Source of the DNA: Prochlorococcus sp. AG-347-J14
GTDB lineage: Bacteria > Cyanobacteriota > Cyanobacteriia > PCC-6307 > Cyanobiaceae
DNA length: 61,887 nucleotides
Assembly: GCA_003281505.1 (NCBI GenBank)
Contig: QCBU01000010.1
Span: 1 to 61,887 of the forward strand
Direction: 5' to 3'
This document shows positions 23,426-33,320 of the stretch, piece by piece. A program made the position numbers and the translations under genes. Under the pieces are notes generated by a model that saw only the letters and a list, made by a program, of their open reading frames with translations, was not told where the DNA came from and did not search any database. Position 1 is the first letter of the stretch; each line of letters begins with the position of its first letter.

Positions 23426-26352
23426 GTTTAAAATCTGAAAACTCTAAAAAACCAATTTTACTTTTAGTCGATGGCCACTCACTTGCTTTTAGAAGCTTCT
23501 ATGCATTTAGCAAAGGGATTGATGGAGGTTTAACTACCAAAGAGGGATTCCCAACAAGTGTCACTTATGGATTCCTAAAAAGTCTTCTGGATAATTGCAA
23601 AAATATTAGTCCTGAGGGTGTTTGTATTACCTTTGATACCGAAAAACCAACTTTCAGACATGAATTAGATCCAAATTATAAGGCCAATAGAGATGTGGCA
23701 CCAGATGTTTTTTTTCAGGATATTGAACAATTAGAAATCATCTTAGAAGAAAGCCTTAATTTACCAATTTTTAAATCTCCAGGATACGAAGCAGATGATC
23801 TCCTAGGCACAATTGCAAATGATGCTTCTTCTAAAGGATGGTGCGTGAATATTCTTTCTGGGGATCGGGACTTATTTCAATTAGTAGATGATCAAAAAGA
23901 TATTTATGTACTTTATATGGGTGGTGGTCCATATGCAAAAAGTGGAAATCCAACTCTTATGAATGAAAATGGAGTAAAAGAAAAATTAGGTGTTGCGCCA
24001 GAAAGAGTAGTTGATCTTAAAGCCCTAACTGGTGATAGTTCTGATAATATTCCAGGTATTAAAGGGGTAGGTCCAAAAACTGCAATTAATCTACTAAAAG
24101 AAAACGACACGCTTGATGGAATCTATCAGGCTTTGGACAAGATTCAGCAGAACAACGATAAGAAATATAAAGGATTCATCAAAGGTTCGGTTATAGAAAA
24201 GCTAAAAAACGATAAACATAATGCTTTTCTTTCCAGGGATTTAGCAAAAATAAATACTGAGGTGCCTTTAATTTTAAGTAACGGTTATGAATTAAAAAAT
24301 ATAAATCAAGAACTACTTTCAGACTCACTGAAAAAATTAGAACTATCAACACTACTTAGACAAATTGATATTTTCAATTCAACTTTTAGTAAAGGTGGTT
24401 TTGACAAAAATAACGTGTCTAAAGAGAAGGAGAAAGATCCAAAGGTCTCTAGTAAAAGTGAATTAGAAAATAGTGAAAATAAAATACCTAAAATCAACGT
24501 AACTGTTGTAAACGATTTCGAATTACTTGATAAATTAATTCAAAGATTAGACAAGACTAATCAAATAGTTTCTTTAGATACAGAGACTAATAGTTTAAAT
24601 CCAATCGATGCGGAACTTGTTGGGATAGGGTTATGTCTTGGTGAAGAAAATGATGATTTATTTTATATACCTCTTGGTCATCAAACAAAAAAGGAGACCT
24701 CCAATCAATTATCAATAGAAGATGTTTTCTCAAAGCTAAGAAATTGGATAGAAGATCCAAAAAAAGAAAAGGCACTCCAAAATTCAAAATTTGATAGGCA
24801 AATATTTTTTAATCATGGACTTGATCTTAAAGGCGTAACCTTTGACACCTTGTTAGCAGACTACCTTCTTAATAATCAGGAGAAACATGGGTTAAGTGAA
24901 ATTAGTTTTAGATTATTTGGATTTAAGCCTCCTTCATTTAAGGACACAGTTGGGAAGAATAAAGACTTTTCATTTGTTGATATTAATGAAGCAAGTATTT
25001 ACTGCGGTTATGATGTTTTTCTAACTTTTAAGATTGTCAAAATTTTTAAAGAAAGTTTTTTAAAGGAAAAAGATGAATTAATCAAATTGTTCGAAGAAAT
25101 CGAGCTGCCTTTAGAGCCGGTTTTGTCCCAAATGGAAATGAATGGCATAACCATCGACATCCCCTATTTGGATAAACTCTCAAAAGAATTAAAAAGTACC
25201 TTAGAAGATATAGAAGGTAAAGTTTATGAGTTAGCAGAGGAGAGTTTCAATCTATCTTCACCAAAACAACTTGGTGAGATCTTGTTTGAAAAATTAAATT
25301 TGGATAAGAAAAAATCACGTAAAACAAAAACAGGATGGAGTACAGATGCAGTAGTTCTTGAAAGATTAGTCGACGAACATGAAATAATCCAACATTTAAT
25401 AAAACACAGAACTCTTAGCAAATTACTTAGCACCTATATTGATGCTCTTCCAAATCTTATAAACGAAAAGACAGGAAGAGTTCATACAAACTTTAATCAA
25501 GCTGCTACAGCGACTGGGAGACTAAGTAGTAGCAATCCTAATCTTCAAAATATCCCGGTTAGGACTGAATTTAGTAGGAGAATCAGAAAGGCATTCTTGC
25601 CTAAAAAAAATTGGAAACTTTTATCAGCTGATTATTCTCAGATCGAATTAAGAATACTTGCTCACTTAGCGAATGAAGAAATACTAATTAATGCGTTTCA
25701 TAAAAATGATGACATTCATTCTTTGACTGCAAGATTAATTTTCGAAAAAGAAGAAATATCCCCTGACGAAAGGAGAGTTGGGAAAACAATAAATTTCGGA
25801 GTTATCTATGGTATGGGGATAAAAAAGTTTGCCCGTTCAACAGGAGTAAGTACTCCAGAAGCAAAAGAATTCCTTATAAAATACAAAGAAAGATATTCAA
25901 AAATTTTTAAATTTCTTGAACTTCAAGAAAGGCTTGCCTTATCAAAAGGTTATGTAGAAACAATTTTTGGTCGAAAAAGAGAATTTAAGTTTGATAAAAA
26001 TGGACTTGGAAGACTAATAGGAAAAGATCCTTACGAAATTGACTTACAATCCGCAAGAAGAGCTGGCATGGAAGCACAGTCACTAAGAGCCGCAGCCAAT
26101 GCCCCAATTCAGGGTTCAAGTGCAGATATTATTAAAATTGCAATGGTTCAACTAAATAAAAAATTCATAGAAATGAATGTTCCAGCAAAAATGCTTTTAC
26201 AAGTACATGATGAATTATTGTTTGAAGTTGAACCAGATTCTTTGGAAATTACGACGAAATTAGTAAAGAAGACTATGGAAGATTGTGTAAAATTAAATGT
26301 GCCTCTTTTAGTTGATATTGGAATTGGAGACAATTGGATGGAGACAAAATAA
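23422..26352 (+). CDS. polA: DNA polymerase I
   Basis: 976 residues with all three domains. The 5'-3' exonuclease (about 1-310) has conserved EADDLLGTIA and SGDRDLFQL. The 3'-5' exonuclease (about 360-545) keeps its acidic DTETN motif near residue 385, so proofreading is probably active. The polymerase has motif A DYSQIELRI (about 735), motif B GKTINFGVIYG (about 787) and motif C VHDEL (about 928). Replicates and repairs DNA, removing Okazaki primers. Coupled by a 4-base overlap to the HlyD-like gene. Confidence 0.97.
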   Translation: MSLKSENSKKPILLLVDGHSLAFRSFYAFSKGIDGGLTTKEGFPTSVTYGFLKSLLDNCKNISPEGVCITFDTEKPTFRHELDPNYKANRDVAPDVFFQDIEQLEIILEESLNLPIFKSPGYEADDLLGTIANDASSKGWCVNILSGDRDLFQLVDDQKDIYVLYMGGGPYAKSGNPTLMNENGVKEKLGVAPERVVDLKALTGDSSDNIPGIKGVGPKTAINLLKENDTLDGIYQALDKIQQNNDKKYKGFIKGSVIEKLKNDKHNAFLSRDLAKINTEVPLILSNGYELKNINQELLSDSLKKLELSTLLRQIDIFNSTFSKGGFDKNNVSKEKEKDPKVSSKSELENSENKIPKINVTVVNDFELLDKLIQRLDKTNQIVSLDTETNSLNPIDAELVGIGLCLGEENDDLFYIPLGHQTKKETSNQLSIEDVFSKLRNWIEDPKKEKALQNSKFDRQIFFNHGLDLKGVTFDTLLADYLLNNQEKHGLSEISFRLFGFKPPSFKDTVGKNKDFSFVDINEASIYCGYDVFLTFKIVKIFKESFLKEKDELIKLFEEIELPLEPVLSQMEMNGITIDIPYLDKLSKELKSTLEDIEGKVYELAEESFNLSSPKQLGEILFEKLNLDKKKSRKTKTGWSTDAVVLERLVDEHEIIQHLIKHRTLSKLLSTYIDALPNLINEKTGRVHTNFNQAATATGRLSSSNPNLQNIPVRTEFSRRIRKAFLPKKNWKLLSADYSQIELRILAHLANEEILINAFHKNDDIHSLTARLIFEKEEISPDERRVGKTINFGVIYGMGIKKFARSTGVSTPEAKEFLIKYKERYSKIFKFLELQERLALSKGYVETIFGRKREFKFDKNGLGRLIGKDPYEIDLQSARRAGMEAQSLRAAANAPIQGSSADIIKIAMVQLNKKFIEMNVPAKMLLQVHDELLFEVEPDSLEITTKLVKKTMEDCVKLNVPLLVDIGIGDNWMETK

Positions 26353-26376
26353 ACCTTATGAAATACTTATTTTAAG

Positions 26377-27846
26377 ATGATCAAACTTTTTAATACTTTA
26401 AGCAAAAAAGTTGAGGTTTTTAAGCCTATTGATGATGTAGTAAAAATTTATTGTTGTGGGGTAACTGTTTATGATTTATGTCATCTTGGCCATGCCAGAA
26501 GCTATATCGCTTGGGATGTATTAAGAAGATTTTTAGTTTACAGTGATTTCAAAGTGAAGTATGTTCAAAATTTTACAGATATTGATGACAAGATCTTAAA
26601 AAGAGCTAAAGAAGAAAGCAGTTCAATGACGGAAGTATCTGAAAAAAATATCATTGAATTTCATAAAGATATGGATTCTTTAGGGATAATGCGTCCGGAT
26701 AGCATGCCAAGAGCAACAAATCATATATGCAATATCTGCTCCTTCATAACAATCCTTGAGGACAAAGGTTATGCATACTCTAGGGATGGAGATGTTTATT
26801 ATTCTGTTTTCAAAAATAAAAATTATGGAAAGCTAAGTAATCAAAATTTACAAGAACAAAATATCAATCAGCAAGGAAGAATGGTTAATGAAGAAAATAG
26901 TAAAAAACTTAATCCTCAAGATTTTGCGCTATGGAAAAAAGCCAAAGATGATGAACCATTTTTTGATTCGCCATGGGGTAAAGGTAGGCCAGGATGGCAT
27001 ATTGAATGTTCAGCGATGGTTAAAGATGAATTAGGAGATACTATTGATATCCATTTAGGTGGTTCTGATTTGATTTTTCCACATCATGAGAATGAAATCG
27101 CCCAATCAGAAGCAGCCAATGGCAAAAAACTAGCAAACTATTGGTTACACAATGGGATGGTCAATGTAAATGGACAAAAGATGAGTAAATCCCTTAAAAA
27201 CTTTAAAACTATCAGAGAACTAATTAAGTCAGGTATAAGCCCTATGACTTTGCGATATTTTGTTATGACTGTGAATTATAGAAAACCACTTGATTTTACT
27301 GAAGAAGCTTTAAGGAGTGCTTCAGAAGCTTGGAAAAACATTAATGTAGCCCTTTCTTTTTTGGAACTTACAAAAGATGCTTTTAAATCTATTGATAAGA
27401 ACGAATCTATCGAAAACGAATATAAAGAGAAAATAAGCTTTGAATTATCTCAAAAAAAGCTTAAATTTTCTGAGGCTCTTGGAAATGACCTAAATACAGC
27501 AGGTGCTATTGCAATTGTTTACGATTTAGCAAAACCATTAAAAAACTTTTTAAACCAATTTCAAAGGGTCGAAGGTTATAAAATAGACCTAAATGAAAAA
27601 TTCTTTCTACTTGAGAATTTTAAAACTCTTGAAAAGTTGACTGAGGTACTTGGTCTTAAAAAAGAGGTTTTAGTAAAAGAAAGTAAAATAAAAGAAGAAG
27701 AAATATCATTGCTTATTAATGAAAGATTGAAAGCAAAAAAAGAAAAGAATTATACGAAGGCCGATAAAATTAGGAATTTGTTAAAAGAAAAAGGTATTGA
27801 ACTTATTGATCAATCAAAGGAAATAACAACATGGATAAGGGTCTAA
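26377..27846 (+). CDS. cysS: cysteinyl-tRNA synthetase
   Basis: 489 residues of class I type. HLGHA, the HIGH signature, is at about residue 34 and KMSKS at about residue 267; CCGVTVYD near residue 28 and WHIECSAM with HHENE supply the zinc-binding cysteine/histidine set. The C-terminal helical anticodon domain is present. Charges tRNA-Cys. It lies 24 bases after polA on the same strand. Confidence 0.97.
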   Translation: MIKLFNTLSKKVEVFKPIDDVVKIYCCGVTVYDLCHLGHARSYIAWDVLRRFLVYSDFKVKYVQNFTDIDDKILKRAKEESSSMTEVSEKNIIEFHKDMDSLGIMRPDSMPRATNHICNICSFITILEDKGYAYSRDGDVYYSVFKNKNYGKLSNQNLQEQNINQQGRMVNEENSKKLNPQDFALWKKAKDDEPFFDSPWGKGRPGWHIECSAMVKDELGDTIDIHLGGSDLIFPHHENEIAQSEAANGKKLANYWLHNGMVNVNGQKMSKSLKNFKTIRELIKSGISPMTLRYFVMTVNYRKPLDFTEEALRSASEAWKNINVALSFLELTKDAFKSIDKNESIENEYKEKISFELSQKKLKFSEALGNDLNTAGAIAIVYDLAKPLKNFLNQFQRVEGYKIDLNEKFFLLENFKTLEKLTEVLGLKKEVLVKESKIKEEEISLLINERLKAKKEKNYTKADKIRNLLKEKGIELIDQSKEITTWIRV

Positions 27847-27928
27847 ATTTTAAGAAAAAAACCAATTTGAAATTTTTGTTTTTTAAATACACCTTTAAAT
27901 GGGAAGATATTAGAAATATCAGAGAAAA

Positions 27929-29158
27929 TTGAAATACATTACTGTGCTCGGTTCTACTGGTTCAATTGGGACTCAAACTCTCGAAATAGCTAGTGAGCAG
28001 CCTGATAAGTTTAAAGCCGTAGCTCTTTCGGCAGGAAGAAATATTAATTTATTAACCGAACAAGTTAAAACGCATAAACCTGAAGTAGTTGCGATTGAGG
28101 ATGAAAATCTTATAGAAGATTTAAAAGATAATATTAATAACTTAGATTTAGATATTGCTCCATTGGTTTTGAGTGGAAAGGAGGGGATTAACGCAGTTGC
28201 AGCATGGGATAAGGCAGATACTGTGGTTACAGGGATAGTAGGCTGTGCAGGCTTAATTCCAACAATGTCAGCAATTAATGCGGGAAAAAATATTGCACTT
28301 GCTAACAAAGAAACTTTAATTGCGGCAGGGCCAATTGTTATTCCTGCATTAAAGAAAAATAATAGTAGGCTTTTACCTGCTGATTCAGAACACTCTGCCA
28401 TCTTTCAATGTTTACAAGGATTACCCAATTATGAAAATGCAGATTTTTCAACAGGTGAGATACCTAAAGGTTTAAAAGCCATACATTTAACAGCTTCTGG
28501 TGGTGCTTTCAGAGATTGGGCCGTTGAGGATTTAAAACATGCCACAGTGGAAGATGCTACTTCGCATCCTAATTGGGATATGGGAAAAAAAATAACTGTA
28601 GATTCTGCAACTCTTATGAATAAAGGATTAGAAGTTATAGAAGCTCATTATTTATTTGGGACCTCTTACGAAAATATCGAAATAGTTATACACCCTCAAA
28701 GTATTATTCATTCAATGATTGAGATGGATGATTCTTCAGTATTAGCTCAATTAGGTTGGCCAGATATGAAACTACCCATTTTATATGCGATGAGTTGGCC
28801 TGAGAGATTTAAAACAAATTGGAAAAGATTAAACCTAAGTGAAATTGGAAAATTAACTTTTAAAGAGCCAGACGAGTTTAAATATCCATGCATGGGACTT
28901 GCCTATGCCGCAGGAAAATCTTCTGGGACTATGCCTGCAGTCTTAAATGCTGCTAATGAAATGGCTGTTGAACAATTCCTTAAAGAAAAAATTTCTTTTC
29001 AAGAAATTCCAACATTTATAAGTAAAGCTTGTGAATCACATATGGAGAATTTGAATTTGAGTCCCGAATTAGAGGATATTCTTGAAGTAGACAATTGGGC
29101 CAGACTTTTTGTTGAGCAAGAAATTAAAAAAGGGAAAAAATACGTAAGTATTGGATAA
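27929..29158 (+). CDS. dxr: 1-deoxy-D-xylulose 5-phosphate reductoisomerase
   Basis: 409 residues. NADPH-binding [12 protein letters not shown] at the N-terminus (residues 8-19), [11 protein letters not shown], the metal-binding DSEHSAI region and the substrate loop SGGAFRDW are all present. Catalyses the first committed step of the MEP isoprenoid pathway, needed for chlorophyll tails and carotenoids. A TTG at 27929 is the start that gives the conserved N-terminus. Confidence 0.97.
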   Translation: MKYITVLGSTGSIGTQTLEIASEQPDKFKAVALSAGRNINLLTEQVKTHKPEVVAIEDENLIEDLKDNINNLDLDIAPLVLSGKEGINAVAAWDKADTVVTGIVGCAGLIPTMSAINAGKNIALANKETLIAAGPIVIPALKKNNSRLLPADSEHSAIFQCLQGLPNYENADFSTGEIPKGLKAIHLTASGGAFRDWAVEDLKHATVEDATSHPNWDMGKKITVDSATLMNKGLEVIEAHYLFGTSYENIEIVIHPQSIIHSMIEMDDSSVLAQLGWPDMKLPILYAMSWPERFKTNWKRLNLSEIGKLTFKEPDEFKYPCMGLAYAAGKSSGTMPAVLNAANEMAVEQFLKEKISFQEIPTFISKACESHMENLNLSPELEDILEVDNWARLFVEQEIKKGKKYVSIG

Positions 29159-29244
29159 AAGTGAATATTTAAAGTCACCTAACTAACCATTTCTTACGAC
29201 TATTGGATGCTGAACTTACAATCAAAGTCTTTGATCTTTAAACT

Positions 29245-29931
29245 TCATGCCACTCTAAATTCTCGTTTCATATTCATTTCAGGCAAGTCATTCATTGAAT
29301 CTCTCCATTCCTGGGCCCATTCACTTTGACTATGTCTATAAATTCTAATTAGTTCATCTACAGAAGAATCATGATAATCAACTCTAAGGTCTAAAAGGGG
29401 AAAGCCTAGTTCTCCGCTTACCTTTAAGGCGCTTGAGGTTGAACGGGGACTTCGTCTATCTCCACCTATATTTTCTCCCGCATTAAGAGCATCAAGTAAT
29501 CTTTTCCCTAATTTGATATTTGGATCACTTTGTTTAAAAACATCAGCCATCACCTCAAGAACCTCAATATTCACTAGAAAATTCCCAGCTACAGAAAAGT
29601 TTTCTCCACTTATATGTCCGCTTGTCTGAAAACATTCTTGACCTGTCCAGCATGCGCTTCTCCCATACTTGTCAATTAAGTGAACCTGTCTTTTTTCCCT
29701 GCCAAAATCTTCTTTAATTAAATCTTCCAAAACAATTTTTGAATCAGAGCGAGATTGGAGTAACTCAAGACTTCTTAATCCTAAATAAGGATTAGTTTGC
29801 CCTTGAGTTGCAACAGCACCAACCTGTGATCTAACAAATGAAACTGTTGAGCCAACAGCTATATGACAAGAAGAAACTGCAACACCAAATCTATTTTTTA
29901 AAGGATCAAAACCAATAATTGAAAATGTCAT
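29245..29931 (-). CDS. DUF1028 family protein (Ntn-hydrolase-like)
   Basis: 228 residues. The opening MTFSIIGFDPLKNRFGVAVSS and GAVATQGQTNPYLG match DUF1028, whose N-terminal pattern and repeated beta strands resemble Ntn hydrolases, although activity is not established. It begins one base from the stop of the M20 hydrolase gene (29932), so the two are almost certainly one operon. Members are often found near amino-acid or amide catabolic genes; here the partners are a carbamoylase-like hydrolase, an amidotransferase and a carbamoyltransferase. Confidence 0.85.
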   Translation of the reverse strand: MTFSIIGFDPLKNRFGVAVSSCHIAVGSTVSFVRSQVGAVATQGQTNPYLGLRSLELLQSRSDSKIVLEDLIKEDFGREKRQVHLIDKYGRSACWTGQECFQTSGHISGENFSVAGNFLVNIEVLEVMADVFKQSDPNIKLGKRLLDALNAGENIGGDRRSPRSTSSALKVSGELGFPLLDLRVDYHDSSVDELIRIYRHSQSEWAQEWRDSMNDLPEMNMKREFRVA

Positions 29932-31209
29932 TTATATCATTAGAGGCTTGTCTAAAAAATTCTTATCAATGGAAAATATTGTATTCAATAAAACCTCAAT
30001 ACCATTAGCGCATTGATCAAGAGAAGTATATTCCTTATAGGAATGACTCAGACCATTCCTACTTGGGACGAAGATCATAACCATAGGACAAATCCTACCT
30101 ATTTCTTGTGAGTCATGACTTGCTTTGCTTGGTAAGATTCCAGTTTTAAATCCCAACTTTTCAGATTCATGAAATGAAGATCTCACTAATTTAGGGCATG
30201 ACTTAGTGGGAATCACTTCAAATTGAGGTTCTATATGTACTACGCAACCAGTAACTTCTTGAATTTCTGAGCATAGATTCTCAATTCTTAAACTCATTTT
30301 TCTAATTACATCTTCATCCAAATCTCTCATATCTATAGTGAATACTGCCTCTCCTGGAATAACATTTGCCGCATTGGGATGTAATTTCAATTTACCAACT
30401 GTTGCGACTGCACTTTCAGAAGTAGTTTTAGCAATCTGTTCAATGCCAACAATAATTTTAGAGGCGGCCAAAAGTGCGTCATTTCTATTTGACATCGGTG
30501 TAGTTCCTGCATGATTTGCCTGACCTGTAACCTTAACCGTTATTCTTTTTTGACCTACTATTCCATTAACAATTCCGATATCCAAACCACCATCTTCTAG
30601 AACCTTTCCCTGTTCAACATGTAATTCAAGAAAAGCGAATATATCTTTTTTACTTCTTGCCGCACTTTTAATCTCAAGCCAATTTCCACCAACCCGAGAA
30701 AGATTATGAATTATTGAACAAGAATTACTGGTAATAAAATCTTCTTCGTTTACGGATAAATTACCTGTAAAGCCTTTACAACCAATCATTGTCGATTCTT
30801 CATCAGCAAAGACAATTATTTCAAATGGTCTATTTAATTTAATGTCATTTTCCTTAAGGAAAAAAGCAATTTCAATTCCTGCAATTACTCCTAAAGTTCC
30901 GTCGTATTTACCTCCCTTTGGAACAGTGTCGAGATGAGATCCAGTAACAATTGGAGGTAAATTATTATCATGACCATCTAATCTTGCAATAATATTTCCT
31001 GCAGTATCTATTCTTATTTTTAAACCTAAGTCTTTAAGGGTTTTCATAAAAAAATTTCTTGCATATATATCTTCATCAGAAAAACCTCTTCTTGAAACAG
31101 AGCCATTCTCAGAAGCCCCGATTGAAGAAAAAGAATTTATCAATTCTTGGATTCTCTCCCTATTTATTACCTTTGGCTCTAGGATGTTTAACCCAGCGCT
31201 ATAGCTCAT
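29932..31209 (-). CDS. M20-family amidohydrolase, N-carbamoyl amino acid hydrolase-like
   Basis: 425 residues. Metal ligands are all visible: GSHLDTVPKGG (His), KYDGTLG (bridging Asp), ADEEST (Glu-Glu), ELHVEQG (His) and a C-terminal GLSHSYKEY (His). A dimerisation/lid domain starts around residue 215 with QANHAGTTPMSNR. This arrangement is the carbamoylase/allantoate amidohydrolase/ureidopropionase group, which hydrolyses C-N bonds of ureido compounds, releasing CO2 and ammonia. The exact substrate cannot be read. It directly abuts the DUF1028 gene. Confidence 0.87.
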   Translation of the reverse strand: MSYSAGLNILEPKVINRERIQELINSFSSIGASENGSVSRRGFSDEDIYARNFFMKTLKDLGLKIRIDTAGNIIARLDGHDNNLPPIVTGSHLDTVPKGGKYDGTLGVIAGIEIAFFLKENDIKLNRPFEIIVFADEESTMIGCKGFTGNLSVNEEDFITSNSCSIIHNLSRVGGNWLEIKSAARSKKDIFAFLELHVEQGKVLEDGGLDIGIVNGIVGQKRITVKVTGQANHAGTTPMSNRNDALLAASKIIVGIEQIAKTTSESAVATVGKLKLHPNAANVIPGEAVFTIDMRDLDEDVIRKMSLRIENLCSEIQEVTGCVVHIEPQFEVIPTKSCPKLVRSSFHESEKLGFKTGILPSKASHDSQEIGRICPMVMIFVPSRNGLSHSYKEYTSLDQCANGIEVLLNTIFSIDKNFLDKPLMI

Positions 31210-31303
31210 ACGTCTATTACTTAAACCTATTTAAGGTCTCTTATTTTTCAAATAAAACCTGTATTGGTTTACACCTTTTCAGAAATTAATTTAAGGAACG
31301 AAT

Positions 31304-33316
31304 TCAAACTTTCCAACCCAAATTATCAGCCATCTTTTGAGCCTTATCTGGGATATCTTCAATTATAAAAATCTTATATAAGATCTGAACGCTTAAAAGA
31401 TGATTGATTATTGAATCCAATTGTACTTTTTCTGAGGCATCAAGCTCTGAACTAAAAAATTTATTCAGCAAATTATTTACTTCTGTTTCATCCAAGATTC
31501 CAAATTCTCTTATCCTCTCAGGACTTAAAAACTCATCCACAATTTCCTGCATAGAACTTAAATTATCTTTATCTGCATGGGAAGGGGGAGCCATAAAAGG
31601 AAATTTTTCACGTTTATATAATGATTCAGGCAGCAATCCTGACATGGCTTCTCTTAAAACATACTTCTCGACATTGTCTTTAATCCTTAATTCAGGAGGA
31701 ACAGCAACAGCAGCTTCAGCTAGGTAATGATCTAAAAATGCAGGTCTTGCCTCCATTGAATTTGACATATCCACTCTATCTCCACCCCATGTGAGAATTT
31801 GGCCCTCAAGCATAGTCTTCATCCAAACGTACTGAGCCTGATCAATTGCGTATCTATCTTCTAACTGTTCAAGATCAAGTTCCCCAAAAATTGCTGCTCC
31901 AGGATCATAATCTTCCGTTAACTCTTTATATTTACTTGAGACTAGACTTTTTGCATAAGTTTCACATGCAAGCCAAGGTTGAAGGCAACTTGGCGTAAAT
32001 CCTAAGAATTCCTTGAAAGATTGATTACTTATCTCTTCATTAGCTAGCATCGCGCCCTTGAAAATATCATTTGAATTTTCTAGATTTTCTTTAAGATTCT
32101 CAGATTCTGCTTTAGAAATTCCTACCCCATAGGTATACATATCTTTTCTAAAAGCGGGATAGCCACCAAACAATTCGTCTGAACCCTCTCCTGTCATAAC
32201 GACCTTATAATCGAGCTCATTCACTCTTTTACTCATAAGGTATTTAGCAATTGCAAGGGTGTTATAAATAGATCTTTCAGTAAACCATAGAACCTTTTCA
32301 AAATTCCCATAAAGATCATCCCCATTTATTTTTAAAATCTCATGATCTGCATTTGTGGCGACAGCCATCTCTTTTGCTATCGAAGTTTCATCATATCTTT
32401 CATCACTGAAACCAATCGTGAATGCCTTTACTGATTTTTGACTTATGGCAGAAGCTAATCCCAAAATTGAGCAACTATCAATTCCACCGGATAAATAACA
32501 GCCGACCGGAACATCAGCGACCATTCTTAATTCGACAGCTCTCAACAATTCTTTTCTAATATTTTCAATAAAATATTCTTCACTTTTTTCTCTTTCATAA
32601 GCGTTTTTCTTTGGAAAATTTATATCCCAGAACTTTTCCTCTGTTATCTGCAATTTATTATCTAATCTTTTGACCTTAAGAATATATCCAGGCTTAACTT
32701 GTTTAACACCTGCAAATGCCGTAGAGCCAGGGACCATAACCTGCATCAGTTGATGAACCAGTCCTTCTCCCGTAAATTTTCTTTCAACTGATGGATGGGC
32801 AAATAGTACTTTTAATTCAGAGCCAAATATTAAGGAATCATCGGTCTCAATCCAGTATTGAGGTTTAATCCCAAATCGATCTCTTACAAGATAAAGACAA
32901 TCCTGATCTGCATCAAACAACGAAAAGGCAAATTCTCCTCTCAGATAAGATAATGACTCATCAATGCCATATTTCTCATAAAGTCTAAGCAATATTTCCG
33001 AATCACTTTTTGAAGAAAAGCTTACGCCCTGAGCAACAAGATCAGCCCTGATTCTTTGAAAGTCATAAAATTCACCGTTATGTGCCATCAAAATATTATT
33101 TTCGGCACCTCCCATAAAAGGCTGTCTAGCTCGATTTTCGTTCAAATCTATTATTGATAATCTTGCATGACAGAACCCTACAGAAGCATCATCTGATAAT
33201 TTATATCCGAAACCGTCCGGTCCACGATGGCTTTGAATAGCAGCCATATTTACAAGAATCTGAGGTTCAACAGATTTATCTTTTGATTTATTAAAAACCC
33301 CCCCTATTCCACACAT
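31304..33316 (-). CDS. asparagine-synthase-like glutamine amidotransferase
   Basis: 670 residues. It opens with MCGIGG, giving the glutamine-hydrolysing Cys2 of class II amidotransferases, followed by RGPDG and AHNGEFYD. The synthetase half has the ATP PP-loop LSGGIDSCSI near residue 270 and TGEGSDELFGGY. It is longer than AsnB of enteric bacteria (about 550) and similar in size to AsnB/AsnO-type enzymes that also act in natural-product pathways. It adds an amide to an acyl-adenylate; whether the acceptor is aspartate is unknown. The carbamoyltransferase gene ends 4 bases upstream. Confidence 0.85.
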   Translation of the reverse strand: MCGIGGVFNKSKDKSVEPQILVNMAAIQSHRGPDGFGYKLSDDASVGFCHARLSIIDLNENRARQPFMGGAENNILMAHNGEFYDFQRIRADLVAQGVSFSSKSDSEILLRLYEKYGIDESLSYLRGEFAFSLFDADQDCLYLVRDRFGIKPQYWIETDDSLIFGSELKVLFAHPSVERKFTGEGLVHQLMQVMVPGSTAFAGVKQVKPGYILKVKRLDNKLQITEEKFWDINFPKKNAYEREKSEEYFIENIRKELLRAVELRMVADVPVGCYLSGGIDSCSILGLASAISQKSVKAFTIGFSDERYDETSIAKEMAVATNADHEILKINGDDLYGNFEKVLWFTERSIYNTLAIAKYLMSKRVNELDYKVVMTGEGSDELFGGYPAFRKDMYTYGVGISKAESENLKENLENSNDIFKGAMLANEEISNQSFKEFLGFTPSCLQPWLACETYAKSLVSSKYKELTEDYDPGAAIFGELDLEQLEDRYAIDQAQYVWMKTMLEGQILTWGGDRVDMSNSMEARPAFLDHYLAEAAVAVPPELRIKDNVEKYVLREAMSGLLPESLYKREKFPFMAPPSHADKDNLSSMQEIVDEFLSPERIREFGILDETEVNNLLNKFFSSELDASEKVQLDSIINHLLSVQILYKIFIIEDIPDKAQKMADNLGWKV

Positions 33317-33320
33317 CTAT

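Noticed and set aside
27973..28401. Long minus-strand frame inside dxr
   Set aside because: It is antisense to conserved dxr sequence, and its composition is what the reverse strand of a coding gene gives.
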